DNA of 64,000 nt from Rhodobacterales bacterium (GCA_002748285.1 PDSA01000028.1:1-64000), one strand, 5' to 3'; positions 9,963 to 20,180 are shown, counted from the first letter of the stretch. A program made the numbers and translations. Notes: generated from the letters alone by a model not told the origin.

Positions 9963-11135
9963 TTACAGGCGGATATAGGGCAGGCTCTGCCCGGCCTTGA
10001 CCTCGGGCGCGTTCGGATCGCGCACCAGCAGCGCATTGGCATCGGCCAGAACCGTGAGCAACGCACTGTCCTGACGCGGAAACACCGTGATCTCATCGCC
10101 CTGCACCCGGGCGCGCATATAGTGTTCGCGCACACCATTGGCGGGCATGTCGTGGGTCAGACGGGCGTGCTGACGCGGCTGCGCGGTGGCGGCAAAGCCC
10201 TGCATCACGCGCAAAGCCGGCAGCAAAAACACATGGCCACACACCATGGACGACACCGGATTGCCCGGCAGGCCGATCATCGGAATGCCGTTGATTTTGC
10301 CGGCCATCAGCGGCTTGCCCGGGCGCATGGCGATTTTGTAAAATGCCCGCTCCAGTCCCAGATCGGTGGCGACCTGCGCGACCAGATCATGATCCCCGAC
10401 CGAAGCACCGCCAATCGTCACGATCAGATCTGCGCCGGCGCATTGGGCAAAGGCCGCTTCCAGCGATGCCTTGTTATCCCGGGCAATCGGCAGCATCCGG
10501 GCCTCGGCCCCGTGCTGTTGCAGCAACGCCATCAGGCCGAAATTGTTGGACGCAATGATCTGATCCGGACCCGGATCGTCGCCGGGCATCACCAACTCAT
10601 CGCCCGTGGCCATCAACGCCACCACCGGGCGGCGGGAAACGGAGACTTCGGGGATGTTCATCGACGCCAAAAGCGCGATGTCCGAGGGGGTGAGCAGGCG
10701 CGGCGCGTCCAGCTGGTCTCCGGCCTTGAAATCGGCCCCGGCGGGGCGGGTGTAAGGGTTTGGGTCCAGATTGCGGCCCAGAGTGATCAGATCGCCCTTG
10801 CGGGTGACGTCCTCTTGCATGATGACGCGGCTGGTGCCTTTGGGCAGCGGCGCTCCGGTGAAAATGCGCACCGCTTGCCCGGCCTTGACCGTGCCGTCAA
10901 ACCGATGCCCGGCGGCGGATTCACCGATGACCTTGAACATCACATCATCTTCCACCTCGACTCCATTCACCGCATAACCATCCATCACCGAAGCGGCAAA
11001 GGGCGGCTGATCGCGGTTGGCCCGCGCCGGTTTGGCCAAGCTGCGCCCGCAGGCGGCGCTTAGCGGCACGGTTTCACTGGCAAGGGAGCTGAGCAGTTGG
11101 AAAATTTTTTCCAGAGCTTCATTGACGCTAATCAT
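9963..11135 (-). CDS. moeA: Molybdopterin molybdenumtransferase
   Basis: MoeA inserts molybdate into adenylated molybdopterin, the last step in making molybdenum cofactor. The 390-residue protein has the family's N-terminal PPFAASVMDGYAV (about residues 44-56), the MogA-like domain with the TIGGASVGDHD loop (about 230-240) and PGKPLMAGKI. It is the last gene of a minus-strand set (trpC, moaC, moeA), 39 bp after moaC. Confidence 0.95.
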   Translation of the reverse strand: MISVNEALEKIFQLLSSLASETVPLSAACGRSLAKPARANRDQPPFAASVMDGYAVNGVEVEDDVMFKVIGESAAGHRFDGTVKAGQAVRIFTGAPLPKGTSRVIMQEDVTRKGDLITLGRNLDPNPYTRPAGADFKAGDQLDAPRLLTPSDIALLASMNIPEVSVSRRPVVALMATGDELVMPGDDPGPDQIIASNNFGLMALLQQHGAEARMLPIARDNKASLEAAFAQCAGADLIVTIGGASVGDHDLVAQVATDLGLERAFYKIAMRPGKPLMAGKINGIPMIGLPGNPVSSMVCGHVFLLPALRVMQGFAATAQPRQHARLTHDMPANGVREHYMRARVQGDEITVFPRQDSALLTVLADANALLVRDPNAPEVKAGQSLPYIRL

Positions 11136-11174
11136 CTGTGTTTATTCCGGTTTTCTGGGGGGCTGTAGGGGGCG

Positions 11175-11666
11175 TTATGCCTCAAATTTCCCCGATTTGC
11201 CGCCTTCTTTCATCATCAGGCGAATGGCTGAAATTTCCATTGTCTTTTCAACGGCTTTGAGCATGTCATACACCGTCAGCCCGGCCACGGAAACGGCGGT
11301 GAGGGCCTCCATCTCGACCCCGGTCTGGCCGGTGGTCTTGACGGTGGCGGTGATCGCCACGCCGGGCAAATCGGCATCCGGGGTCAGCTCCAGCGCCACC
11401 TTGGTGATCGGCAGCGGGTGGCACAGAGGGATCAGGGCGCTGGTCTGTTTGGCCCCCATGATCCCGGCCAGCCGCGCCACCGCCAGCACATCGCCCTTTT
11501 TCGCCGATCCATCGGTCATGATCTGATAGGTTTGCGGGCTCATTTTCACATGGCCGCGGGCAATGGCGGTGCGCGAAGTCACTGGCTTGGCCGAGACATC
11601 CACCATATGCGCCGCTCCGGCCGCGTCGAAATGGGTCAGGCCAGATGGGTTTTGCGATTGTGGCAT
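11175..11666 (-). CDS. moaC: Cyclic pyranopterin monophosphate synthase
   Basis: MoaC converts the GTP-derived 3',8-cyclo intermediate into cyclic pyranopterin monophosphate, an early molybdenum-cofactor step. Family hallmarks are present in order: HMVDVSAK near the N-terminus, [14 protein letters not shown] near residues 77-90 and [21 protein letters not shown]. At 163 residues it has the normal length. Its ATG directly follows the trpC stop, indicating coupled translation. Confidence 0.95.
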   Translation of the reverse strand: MPQSQNPSGLTHFDAAGAAHMVDVSAKPVTSRTAIARGHVKMSPQTYQIMTDGSAKKGDVLAVARLAGIMGAKQTSALIPLCHPLPITKVALELTPDADLPGVAITATVKTTGQTGVEMEALTAVSVAGLTVYDMLKAVEKTMEISAIRLMMKEGGKSGKFEA

Positions 11667-12479
11667 CTACAACATACCCCCGGCAGGCATCAGCGGATTG
11701 GCCAGCAGCGCACGGGTGGCGCTAGCCACATCCGGCTGGCGCATCAGGCATTCGCCGATCAGAAACGACCGCGCCCCATACATCGCCAGATCGGCCAGAT
11801 CCTGAGGGCTGGACAGGCCGGATTCGGCGACGATCATACGATCGACCGGAACCAGCTTGGCTAGGTTTTTAGTGGTGTCGAGGCTGGTTTCAAAGCTTCT
11901 CAGATCGCGGTTGTTGATGCCGATCAGCGGAGATTTCAACTGGGCGGCCCGCGCCAGCTCGTCCTGATCATGCACCTCGATCAGCACATCCATGCCCCAG
12001 TCAAACGCGGCGGCCTCCAGCTCGGCGGCCTGACCATCGTCCAGAGAAGCCATGATCAGCAAAATGCAATCCGCGCCCAAGGCTCGGGATTCGGTGATCT
12101 GGTAGGGGTCATAGATGAAGTCTTTGCGCAGGATCGGCAGGTCAACCGCCTCATGGGCCGCGCGCAAATAGGCGTCATCGCCCTGAAAGCTGGGGGCGTC
12201 GGTCAGCACGGACAGGCAGGTTGCCCCGCCTTCTTTGTAGGCCCGCGCCAAGGCGGGAACGTCGAAATCCTCGCGGATCACGCCTTTGGACGGGCTGGCC
12301 TTTTTGATTTCGGCGATCAGGCCATAGCCGCCCTGAGAACTGTGGCGCAGCGCATCGGCAAAGCCGCGCACCGGATCGGCGTTGTGGGCAGCGGTTTCGA
12401 TTTCGGCAAGCGGGGTGGCGACTTTGCGCTCCGCCACCTCTTGCAGCTTGTAGCTTTTGATTTTGTCCAGAATATCCAT
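11667..12479 (-). CDS. trpC: Indole-3-glycerol phosphate synthase
   Basis: TrpC closes the indole ring in tryptophan biosynthesis. The 270-residue chain carries the (beta/alpha)8 signatures: [10 protein letters not shown] with the catalytic Lys, FLRKDF-type [26 protein letters not shown] and [12 protein letters not shown]. It leads the trpC-moaC-moeA gene run, a linkage I recall from Rhodobacterales. No attenuator was seen upstream in the 78 bp before guaB's 3' end. Confidence 0.95.
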   Translation of the reverse strand: MDILDKIKSYKLQEVAERKVATPLAEIETAAHNADPVRGFADALRHSSQGGYGLIAEIKKASPSKGVIREDFDVPALARAYKEGGATCLSVLTDAPSFQGDDAYLRAAHEAVDLPILRKDFIYDPYQITESRALGADCILLIMASLDDGQAAELEAAAFDWGMDVLIEVHDQDELARAAQLKSPLIGINNRDLRSFETSLDTTKNLAKLVPVDRMIVAESGLSSPQDLADLAMYGARSFLIGECLMRQPDVASATRALLANPLMPAGGML

Positions 12480-12557
12480 AACAGATGTTTAACCTGCCTT
12501 GGCGGCGGCGACAATTGTTATCTGGTATTCGGGCCGGGCAGGGGGGCTGCCCGTTTG

Positions 12558-14033
<1,476 letters not shown>

Positions 14034-14296
14034 TCATTTGACGCGTCCCTATTACATGGATCGGCTCCGGTGGAAAGGGGTGAGGCGAAGATTCTGTGTC
14101 TGGCAGCCGCAAAAAGCCATATGTCCGGCAAGATCAGGAAGGGTTCTGCCAGAAAGCCGCCCCGTCAGATGGAAAACCCAGATGGGATTAAACAGGCGCT
14201 CACATCTGTTTGATCAAGCGTTGGCAACCGAATTCTCCCCTTGATCAGCCTTTGTGCCCGGAACCACCCTGAGCGCTTCTTACATTGGAATGCGCT

Positions 14297-14794
14297 TCAG
14301 TAAATATAACGAATCTGATCGGTCCAATAGCGTTCAACCCGGCGCAAAGAACTGTTGATCTCTTCGATCCCTTCATCGCCCAGCACGCCCTTGGATTTGA
14401 GCCCTTCGGCATGGCGGGCAAACAGCTCACCGACCAGATTGCGGATATTGCGGCCTTTTTCGGTCAGTCTCACCCGCACCGACCGGCGGTCAATTTCGCA
14501 GCGCTGGTGGTGCATGAACCCCATTTCAACCAGTTTTTTCAGATTGTAAGACACGTTTGAGCCCTGATAATAGCCGCGCGATTTCAGCTCGCCCGCCGTA
14601 ACCTCGTTATCGCCAATATTGAACAACAGCAGCGCCTGCACCGCGTTGATCTCCAAAACGCCGACCCGCTCAAACTCATCCTTGATCACGTCCAGCAACA
14701 GGCGGTGCAAACGTTCGACCATTGCCAGAGTTTCAAGATAACCCGCGATAAACCCGGCCTGCGGGCCGGTTGCCAGATTGGTATGTATGCTCAT
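14297..14794 (-). CDS. MarR-family winged-helix regulator (LdtR-like)
   Basis: A 165-residue winged-helix protein. The recognition region GELKSRGYYQGSNVSYNLKK and wing segment CEIDRRSVRVRLTEKG match the MarR family, and the overall sequence resembles LdtR, an alphaproteobacterial regulator that in Liberibacter and Sinorhizobium controls an L,D-transpeptidase and osmotic or cell-wall stress genes. That function is carried over from the family and not shown here. An inverted repeat 35 bp upstream of its start could be its own operator. Confidence 0.85.
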   Translation of the reverse strand: MSIHTNLATGPQAGFIAGYLETLAMVERLHRLLLDVIKDEFERVGVLEINAVQALLLFNIGDNEVTAGELKSRGYYQGSNVSYNLKKLVEMGFMHHQRCEIDRRSVRVRLTEKGRNIRNLVGELFARHAEGLKSKGVLGDEGIEEINSSLRRVERYWTDQIRYIY

Positions 14795-15178
14795 TCATTT
14801 TCTCCGCCGATAACACATTTTGATTCGAATTTGCCGCCAAAAGGCAAATATTCCCTTAAGCCGGAAAAAATTTTAAGCTGAACAAAATTTTCGAAAAACA
14901 TGCCGACTCCATGCCTGATTTTTTGTGAATATTTTATGATTGCTTAACGAATGAGCGGGTATAGTATCGGCTCAGCCGCTGCTCTCAGCGCGGCTTTGCA
15001 CATTGTTATTCTGGCTGCGGCTTTGGCATTGTGTGCTGCGCAAAAAATATAAAAATCCGTCTGTTAAAGGCCATCTGCCCATTGCATCCGAATTCATCCT
15101 GGACTAAACGATGCCAAAGCGGCGTTTTGGATTATATGGCACCGCGTTTGACTCATGAAGCAAATGTCTCATGTGTCT
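14795..15178. other. Gene-free AT-rich region between the MarR gene and tRNA-Thr
   Basis: About 380 bp with strongly AT-rich stretches near 14860-14950. The part nearest the MarR gene holds a candidate operator (14829-14849) and should hold that gene's promoter; the part nearest the tRNA should hold the tRNA promoter, though I see no convincing -35/-10 pair. A short open frame at 15031-15216 runs into the tRNA and is not a gene. Confidence 0.5.
14829..14849. promoter_or_regulatory. Inverted repeat, candidate MarR operator
   Basis: ATTTGCC and GGCAAAT form perfect 7-base arms around a 7-base centre, 35 bp upstream of the divergent-facing MarR start codon. Position and symmetry suit autoregulation by the dimeric MarR protein; binding is inferred. 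Confidence 0.45.
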
Positions 15179-15254
15179 GCCCCTATAGCTCAGCTGGTAG
15201 AGCAACTGATTTGTAATCAGTAGGTCCGCGGTTCGAGTCCGTGTGGGGGCACCA
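15179..15254 (+). tRNA. tRNA-Thr (anticodon TGT)
   Basis: A 76-nt cloverleaf with acceptor arms GCCCCTA/TGGGGGC (one G-T pair), D-arm CTCAGCTGGTAGAG, anticodon stem ACTGA/TCAGT around the loop TTTGTAA (anticodon TGT), T-arm with GGTTCGAGTCC and an encoded CCA end. Its last 15 bases belong to the prophage attachment core, so the 3' end has probably been replaced by identical phage sequence. Confidence 0.97.
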
Positions 15255-15255
15255 T
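15240..15255 (+). repeat. attL core (16-bp direct repeat)
   Basis: CGTGTGGGGGCACCAT, identical to 49510-49525. It covers the tRNA-Thr 3' end, the usual target of tyrosine integrases. Sequence identity between the two junctions ends at the next base (T here, A at the right end). Confidence 0.9.
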
Positions 15256-15318
15256 TCACATCACTAACTATCTGTTTTGATTGGTAAAATGTCCGTTATG
15301 GACCACGCTGGAATTACG

Positions 15319-15329
15319 TGTGGTCCACA
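15319..15329. promoter_or_regulatory. Palindrome TGTGGTCCACA, candidate integrase arm or excisionase site (left)
   Basis: A perfect 11-base palindrome ending at the integrase stop codon, 64 bp inside the attL core. A related ATGGACCAC lies at 15298-15306. The same palindrome recurs near attR at 49457-49467. Location on both phage arms suggests recombinase or accessory-factor binding. Confidence 0.5.
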
Positions 15330-16421
15330 TTACCAAGAGAAACCGCGAATCGAGCGCATTGCTTCAGCGGCCATGGCGCGGCGGTCTGCGCCTTTTGTGT
15401 AGATTGCAGAGGTGCTTGGCTGCGTGTGTGAAAGAACGGCCATGATCTGGTGTTCGCTACACCCCTCTTCGGCTAGAAGCTCTGCCAAGGCTTTCCTGAC
15501 GCCATGGGACGATCTGCCCTGCAGGTCAGCTTCATCGCAGCGTTTTCTAAACCAGTTGCGATAGCTGTCGGCATTTTTGAATGGGTTGCCGTGTTTGCTT
15601 AAAATGTAGGCATCCCCAATTCTCGCCACTGCATTGATGGATTCGCGTAGCGGGGCGGCCATGGGTATTTCCACAAATGCAGCGCCGCGTTTCTTTGGTT
15701 GCCAGCCCAGCCATCTGGTGCCGTGGCTTTCAAATTCCTGTTTGCGTCCCAGCCATATCGCATCATTCGACCTGGCGCCGGTGAACATATGAAGGGTCAG
15801 CGCAAGATGTGCCATGGTACCGATCGGATGCGTCTTTTTAAACTTGCACAGGTCTTCGGATGTCCATGGTGTTGCACCGCCTTTGCTGCGGTGGATCTTC
15901 TTTATCCCGACAAGCGGATTCACTTCCGCATGACCAGCATCGCACGCCCAGTGATACATTGACCGGGCGGCTTTTATCATATTGTCAGCTTCAGCTGGTG
16001 TTGCTGCGCGCGCATCTCGGACCTTCACAAAGGCCGCTGATGGGGCGTTTAGGCTCATTTCCCCATATTCATCGCCATCATCCGTTTTATGCTGGCACAG
16101 GCGTGTTAGAAGGCTTTTGCGTTGGCGGAGAGTTGCGGCAGCGGCTTGTTCGGCTTCGACCATACGTTCCAAGTGCAGAAGATACTTGTCGGTTAACCAC
16201 TGAATCGACTGGCGCACTGCGGTTGTTTCCGGTTCATATTCTAGCTCTATACCCGCGCGGGCATTCCAATAGTGTTCTGAAAACTTGGGGTGATCCATCC
16301 CGACATGCAGGCGGATTTTGCGATTTGGATAGCCTTCGACGCGCACCCGAATACGTTTTCTTCCTGACTTTAAAGTCTCAACCGTTAGGCCGGGATAGTT
16401 CTTGCGCACATCTCTCACCAT
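15330..16421 (-). CDS. int: Tyrosine-type phage integrase
   Basis: This 363-residue recombinase cuts and rejoins phage and host DNA at the tRNA-Thr core. Catalytic residues are identifiable: Arg217 (TGARSND), His306 and Arg309 (SSHGVRKA), His332 (LSHTQ) and the nucleophile Tyr341 (AIYTKGADR). The N-terminal part (residues 1-75) would bind arm sites and about 75-165 the core. The start at 16421 is chosen for its AGGA ribosome-binding site and because it overlaps the stop of the preceding small gene; the frame is open to 16475. The stop codon lies 75 bp from the attachment core. Confidence 0.95.
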   Translation of the reverse strand: MVRDVRKNYPGLTVETLKSGRKRIRVRVEGYPNRKIRLHVGMDHPKFSEHYWNARAGIELEYEPETTAVRQSIQWLTDKYLLHLERMVEAEQAAAATLRQRKSLLTRLCQHKTDDGDEYGEMSLNAPSAAFVKVRDARAATPAEADNMIKAARSMYHWACDAGHAEVNPLVGIKKIHRSKGGATPWTSEDLCKFKKTHPIGTMAHLALTLHMFTGARSNDAIWLGRKQEFESHGTRWLGWQPKKRGAAFVEIPMAAPLRESINAVARIGDAYILSKHGNPFKNADSYRNWFRKRCDEADLQGRSSHGVRKALAELLAEEGCSEHQIMAVLSHTQPSTSAIYTKGADRRAMAAEAMRSIRGFSW

Positions 16422-16588
16422 TGTTTCGGTTCCTGAGCATTGCGCGTTTTTTCGGATTTGTCCACTGGACAGCATATTCTGATGGTTCCATCCGGCGCGA
16501 TTTCCACTACAGAAACCACCAAATTACACGCTTTCGCCGCTTCTACCGCGCGTGTTATTTCTGCCTTTGTGAACCGTGTTGCCGCCAT
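16415..16588 (-). CDS. Small basic protein coupled to the integrase
   Basis: A 57-residue protein starting MAATRFTKAEITRAVEAAK and ending EPKQW, with a strong AAGGAAG ribosome-binding site 7 bases before its ATG. Its stop overlaps the integrase start (AATGGTGA), so the pair is translated together. Small proteins with the same N-terminal pattern (RFTKAEI, then VEIAPDGTI) sit just before integrase genes in many alphaproteobacterial prophages, as I recall. The place and size suit a directionality factor, but no DNA-binding motif is certain. Confidence 0.75.
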   Translation of the reverse strand: MAATRFTKAEITRAVEAAKACNLVVSVVEIAPDGTIRICCPVDKSEKTRNAQEPKQW

Positions 16589-16766
16589 TTATGCGCTTCC
16601 TTGCGGTGTGGATGACAGAAAATCGCCCCGTTCCAGCAGGCGGATCATGGCCTTGCGGTGGAAAGGCGATCAGGGCGGGCGGATTTGCCTTGGCCCTGAT
16701 CATCTGATCATCTTCGATGTTGATTTAGGCTGTCTTGACCATCGTTTTTCTTCTGGTTTCCGTCGC

Positions 16767-16788
16767 TGGCCCCCGTTGCCGGGGGCCA
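16767..16788 (-). other. Very stable RNA hairpin between the early operon and the integrase genes
   Basis: TGGCCCCCG and CGGGGGCCA pair over nine bases around a GCAA loop when read on the minus strand, 10 bases after the DUF2303 stop. No T-run follows, so it is not a standard terminator. It could stabilise or process the mRNA, or weaken readthrough into the integrase. Confidence 0.6.
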
Positions 16789-16797
16789 GAAAAGAAA

Positions 16798-17793
16798 TCA
16801 GCTTTCGGGTCTGCCCATGAATGTTGGCAGATCGGTTTCGGTGGTTGCTGTTTCGACCGCTTCCCCGAAGGCGGATTCAAACGCCTTTTCAGGGTTGTAG
16901 ATCGACAGGATAAACCGCACTTCGCCGCCGGTTTTGCGATACCGAAACCGCACGGGCATTCGGTAAGGGGCACCGTTCAGGAAGACGGGAATAGCGATGA
17001 TAATCAGGTTTGGGATTCTGAGCGGCTGGCCGTCTGGCGCTTTGTGTTCGTTGACGAACTGGATTTCCTGTTCGCCGCTGTCCCGGTTTGTTTTCACCGT
17101 CAGGTTGCTAGTCTCATGCACCTGAAACTTCTTGGATATCGCCAGAAGTTGGGTTAGTTGGCCGTAGCGCCCTTCGATTTTCTGGGCGGTTTCGATCAGG
17201 CGGTTTTCCCATGGTTGATTTTTGTCACTGACGCTGCCGGTCAGAATGGCGGGTGATGGGTCCATGATGTCTTTGGCTTGTGCTTCGATGAAGTCACCCA
17301 GATCATCTTTGTTGAGCCGCTCGCCAGAAACGCGCATCCATGCCTTCCATTCTTCTGACAGGGGGAAATTGTAAACAGCGCGGTGGTGGCAATGGCGGGC
17401 GCTGGGATCGCCCGTGGTTGTGGTTACGTCAATCGGACCGCAGTCGTGGTAGTCAGCAATGCAGGTCAGTGTGGGGGCGTTCATGTCGGGGTTTGCGAAT
17501 AGGGCCGAAGTGGAGCCCTTGAAGCGGTTAGCCCAATCAATGATGCTTTGCAGATCGGCAAGGTGGGCTGTGCCTTGGCGGCGGATGGGTTTCATGAACT
17601 CCAGCGCCTCGCGTCGGTATTTTGAAACATCAAACACTTTGCGCTTTTCAGGTACGGTGATCAGGTCAGCGGCGCTTGGCGTCCATTCTGGGTCGGCGTC
17701 CACAACTGTGTGGTGCATCAGATCGGCCATCACATCGCGCATGGTTTCTGCCGGGTTTTCGGGCCGTTGGGCGGCGGGGTTGTTTGTAGACAT
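16798..17793 (-). CDS. DUF2303 family phage protein
   Basis: A 331-residue protein like YfdQ and other DUF2303 members, seen in early regions of many prophages and of unknown biochemical role. Recognisable pieces are TLTCIADYHDCG, RHCHHRAVYNFPLSEEWKAWM (residues about 130-152) and a C-terminal beta-rich part (RIPNLIIIAIPVFLNG, PVRFRYRK). No signal peptide or membrane segment. It follows the 140-residue gene by 21 bp in the leftward early operon. Confidence 0.8.
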   Translation of the reverse strand: MSTNNPAAQRPENPAETMRDVMADLMHHTVVDADPEWTPSAADLITVPEKRKVFDVSKYRREALEFMKPIRRQGTAHLADLQSIIDWANRFKGSTSALFANPDMNAPTLTCIADYHDCGPIDVTTTTGDPSARHCHHRAVYNFPLSEEWKAWMRVSGERLNKDDLGDFIEAQAKDIMDPSPAILTGSVSDKNQPWENRLIETAQKIEGRYGQLTQLLAISKKFQVHETSNLTVKTNRDSGEQEIQFVNEHKAPDGQPLRIPNLIIIAIPVFLNGAPYRMPVRFRYRKTGGEVRFILSIYNPEKAFESAFGEAVETATTETDLPTFMGRPES

Positions 17794-17814
17794 AATCAGT
17801 TCCTTTGTTTTGAA

Positions 17815-18237
17815 TTACACATCGCGCACTTCGCCGGTCTCCGGGTCATGTGGCGTCACATCACGCACCCCGCTGTGCATGCGGCGCATCATGGGGCTGT
17901 AGAGTGTCATTTGTCCGTGGCCATCCACATAGGCGGCGGCTTGGCTGGCGGGTTTTTTGGGCGCTTTGAAACTGGCTTGCGCTTTCATTCCCAGATCACC
18001 CGCGCCGCCCAGCTCATAGGACACGTTCAGAGTGAAAGAGCCTTTTGCGCCTTTGTGGCCATACTCGGAATTGTGTTCTTGCATTTGCTGCAGTAGATCG
18101 CGGTGATCGGCAATGAATTGGGTTAGGAAGTCACCACCATCAAAGAGAGTTAGCAGCTGTTCTACACCCCTGATTGCAAATGGGTCGTGTTCTTCGATTT
18201 GTCCGCCTTCTGCGGGTTGCTTTTTTTTGGCCATCAT
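17815..18237 (-). CDS. Phage early protein, unknown function
   Basis: A 140-residue soluble protein with a charged N-terminus (MMAKKKQPAEGGQIEEHDPFA), a helical middle and a C-terminus rich in small residues ending EVRDV. The start has AAGGACC eight bases upstream. It lies directly before the DUF2303 gene and may work with it. I do not recognise the family. Confidence 0.75.
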   Translation of the reverse strand: MMAKKKQPAEGGQIEEHDPFAIRGVEQLLTLFDGGDFLTQFIADHRDLLQQMQEHNSEYGHKGAKGSFTLNVSYELGGAGDLGMKAQASFKAPKKPASQAAAYVDGHGQMTLYSPMMRRMHSGVRDVTPHDPETGEVRDV

Positions 18238-18250
18238 AGATTGGTCCTTT

Positions 18251-18526
18251 CTATCGTGGCGTTGCGATTTTGCCGGTCCATGCGTCGAATTCGGTGCGCA
18301 GGATCAGGAACTTTTGGCGGGCCGATTGGTTGGTGGTCAGCTGCTTGCGACTGTCGACCTGGCAGCATTCGCGCAGGTATTGCGCGGCTGCGCTGGCGCT
18401 GAACTGCTGATCGGGCATTCCGCAGCGGCAGGCGGCGAATTTCTGGAAGCGTGGATCATTGCAGAGGATGCCTGCCTGTTGGGCGGGTGGCAGATCGTCA
18501 AAGCGTTGGCGTGATTTCACCATCAT
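18251..18526 (-). CDS. Phage early protein, unknown function
   Basis: A protein of about 91 residues containing QQAGILCNDPRFQKFAACRCGMP, a pattern I associate with small proteins of Rhodobacterales prophages. The start ATG at 18526 overlaps the stop of the upstream gene (ATGA); a second ATG follows at 18523. Two Cys near residue 40 (CRC) could bind metal, but no clear finger is present. Confidence 0.7.
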   Translation of the reverse strand: MMVKSRQRFDDLPPAQQAGILCNDPRFQKFAACRCGMPDQQFSASAAAQYLRECCQVDSRKQLTTNQSARQKFLILRTEFDAWTGKIATPR

Positions 18527-19251
18527 GCCGCAGCCCTCAGGGCGTGGTTCCCCCATTGATCCGCGCAAGCGGCTGCGATTCCTGCAAAGGTTTTGGATCG
18601 TATTTTTCGGCGGTCAGCACTGGGGCTGGCGCGGTGGATTTTTGACCACTGCTTATGTTCGTCGGTGCCTTTTTGGGGTGGCGTCAGGCGTTTTGTTTCG
18701 ATCAGAGGGGGCAGGCCTCCGGCCAGATAGAAACTTGTAGCCTTAAAAGCCGGTTCACCAAACCACCACGGCTGCACAGTCTGGGCTGGCGGCGCATAGT
18801 TTTTGATGCGAGCCTTGGCGTGTTTGTGCATGATCGGGTTTTCGATTGCCCTGAGTGGTATCGGTGCATTCCAGCATTCGCTGAATAGGGCTGCGCCTTC
18901 ATCAAGCAGCCGCTGCATGATCACTTTTCGGGTATTCAGATCCAGTGTGGGCCAAGCGGTTTTTTCATCTGGTGTGGCCTCTTCTGGCGGGTTTTTCTGG
19001 CGTGGATCATCCAGCCACCGCACACCGCTGTTGCAAAGCCGGGTGCATGGGGGATGCATGACGCAAAGCAGGTGCCAGCGCGGATCGTGCATTACATTGT
19101 GAATATCGTCGCGAATATGCCGGTTTGTGGGGCGATCTGCCGGGTCGATGTCACAGGAAAAGGCATTGAAGCCGCGAGCAAGAAATGCATCCAGCATAAC
19201 CAAGCTGGTTTCACAGCCGATCAGCACGTTAATATCTTCGGGCCTGGTCAT
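18523..19251 (-). CDS. Putative DNA methyltransferase, cytosine-C5 type (diverged)
   Basis: A 242-residue protein whose motifs follow the order of C5-cytosine methyltransferases: a motif I-like VLIGCETSLVMLDAF (residues about 8-22), motif II-like SCDIDP, a motif IV-like HPPCTRLCNSG with the possible catalytic Cys, and a motif VI-like IENP. The usual C-terminal QxRxR and target-recognition features are not clear, so activity is uncertain. The start at 19251 has AGGTG just before it and overlaps the upstream stop by 4 bases. It may guard phage DNA against host restriction. Confidence 0.6.
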   Translation of the reverse strand: MTRPEDINVLIGCETSLVMLDAFLARGFNAFSCDIDPADRPTNRHIRDDIHNVMHDPRWHLLCVMHPPCTRLCNSGVRWLDDPRQKNPPEEATPDEKTAWPTLDLNTRKVIMQRLLDEGAALFSECWNAPIPLRAIENPIMHKHAKARIKNYAPPAQTVQPWWFGEPAFKATSFYLAGGLPPLIETKRLTPPQKGTDEHKQWSKIHRASPSADRRKIRSKTFAGIAAACADQWGNHALRAAA

Positions 19252-19481
19252 TTTGCACCTATCCGCGCTTTCAGGCCGGGGCATTCCGGGCGCATTGTGC
19301 CGTCAGGGCATCCACATCTTGGCCATTCGGGATAGTGGAATGTCGGAGTGTTGTTGGCTGCTGTGCGGTGCTTGCGAAATTGGCGGAAAAAAGAGCCGGG
19401 AGCGGCGAGCAGTCCGCCCCCGGCCAGTTTACCAGCAATGAGGCGATTGCCGGTTGGGGAGAATTGTAGCGGTGCGTCCAT
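19248..19481 (-). CDS. Small phage early protein, unknown function
   Basis: A 77-residue protein with a Gly/Ala-rich middle (AGKLAGGGLLAAPGSFF) and a Cys-containing C-terminus (RCGCPDGTMRPEC) that may bind metal. Both ends overlap neighbours (1 base with the gene before, 4 with the gene after), supporting it as a member of the leftward operon. Confidence 0.6.
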   Translation of the reverse strand: MDAPLQFSPTGNRLIAGKLAGGGLLAAPGSFFRQFRKHRTAANNTPTFHYPEWPRCGCPDGTMRPECPGLKARIGAK

Positions 19482-19840
19482 CAGGATTCACTTCCGCCAT
19501 CCGCCGCGCGGGCGTTGGCAATCTCTTCCGCGTGGTTGCGCGGATTGGGGAAAGGCGGGTGAACGGTGATGAAGCCATCATCTTCAACCAGCGGCGCCTG
19601 CGCGCGGGCTGCTTTCTTCCAGTTGCGGATGGCTTCATCTTCGGATGACCCATAGGCCACCACACCATGCAATGAGATTTCAAATAGATGGCTTGACCGG
19701 TCATTGCCACCGGGCGCCACATAGCTGCCGCCGCTTTCCATGATTTCGTTGAAGAACGCATCTTTCTGACCCTCCGGCATGAGACATTCCAGGTTCAGCA
19801 GAAAGGTATGGATGTGGTCGAATTGTGCATCAAGACTCAT
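19481..19840 (-). CDS. Phage early protein, unknown function
   Basis: A 119-residue acidic soluble protein. The middle (ISLHGVVAYGSSEDEAIRNWKKAARA) resembles the short HicB-like or periodic alpha/beta patterns seen in small phage proteins, but the match is weak. It overlaps the gene before by 4 bases and the gene after by 1 base. Confidence 0.65.
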   Translation of the reverse strand: MSLDAQFDHIHTFLLNLECLMPEGQKDAFFNEIMESGGSYVAPGGNDRSSHLFEISLHGVVAYGSSEDEAIRNWKKAARAQAPLVEDDGFITVHPPFPNPRNHAEEIANARAADGGSES

Positions 19841-20052
19841 AACAATGTTTCCTGTTCAATGTCGCCGGGGCGAGCTGTTGCCACGGTTTCCAAAACGTGG
19901 AACTGGGCGTTGTTTTCTTTGGAGAGTTTCTGGGCTGCCGTCATCGCGTCTTCGAAGGACGAATAGCGGGCGCGTGGTTCAGTTTTGGATCGCGGGCCTG
20001 TTGGTTTGCGGCATACCATCCAGAAGCGGGCGAAATGGGGCAGGTTGGTCAT
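19837..20052 (-). CDS. Small phage early protein, unknown function
   Basis: A 71-residue protein (MTNLPHFARFWMVCRKP at the start) with the segment YSSFEDAMTAAQKLSKENNAQFHVLE, a beta-alpha-beta pattern like the one in the following gene. GGGAG stands 8 bases before its ATG. It is the first gene left of the oppositely oriented XRE gene at 20181. Confidence 0.65.
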   Translation of the reverse strand: MTNLPHFARFWMVCRKPTGPRSKTEPRARYSSFEDAMTAAQKLSKENNAQFHVLETVATARPGDIEQETLL

Positions 20053-20180
20053 ACTTCGACTCCCTAATCAGTGCTTTTGGTGCTAGCCTGTGGCTGGCGG
20101 TGGAAAAGGAGTTTGAATTGAATAATAACAGTATCGACGGAAATCGGCGTAGTGTTGACGCGCAGGAAGTGTAGGCGTCC

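Noticed and set aside
16591..16650. A 19-codon frame (MIRLLERGDFLSSTPQGSA) ahead of the integrase partner gene.
   Set aside because: Its stop lies just before the next ATG, but it is too short and has no clear ribosome-binding site; it could be a leader peptide.
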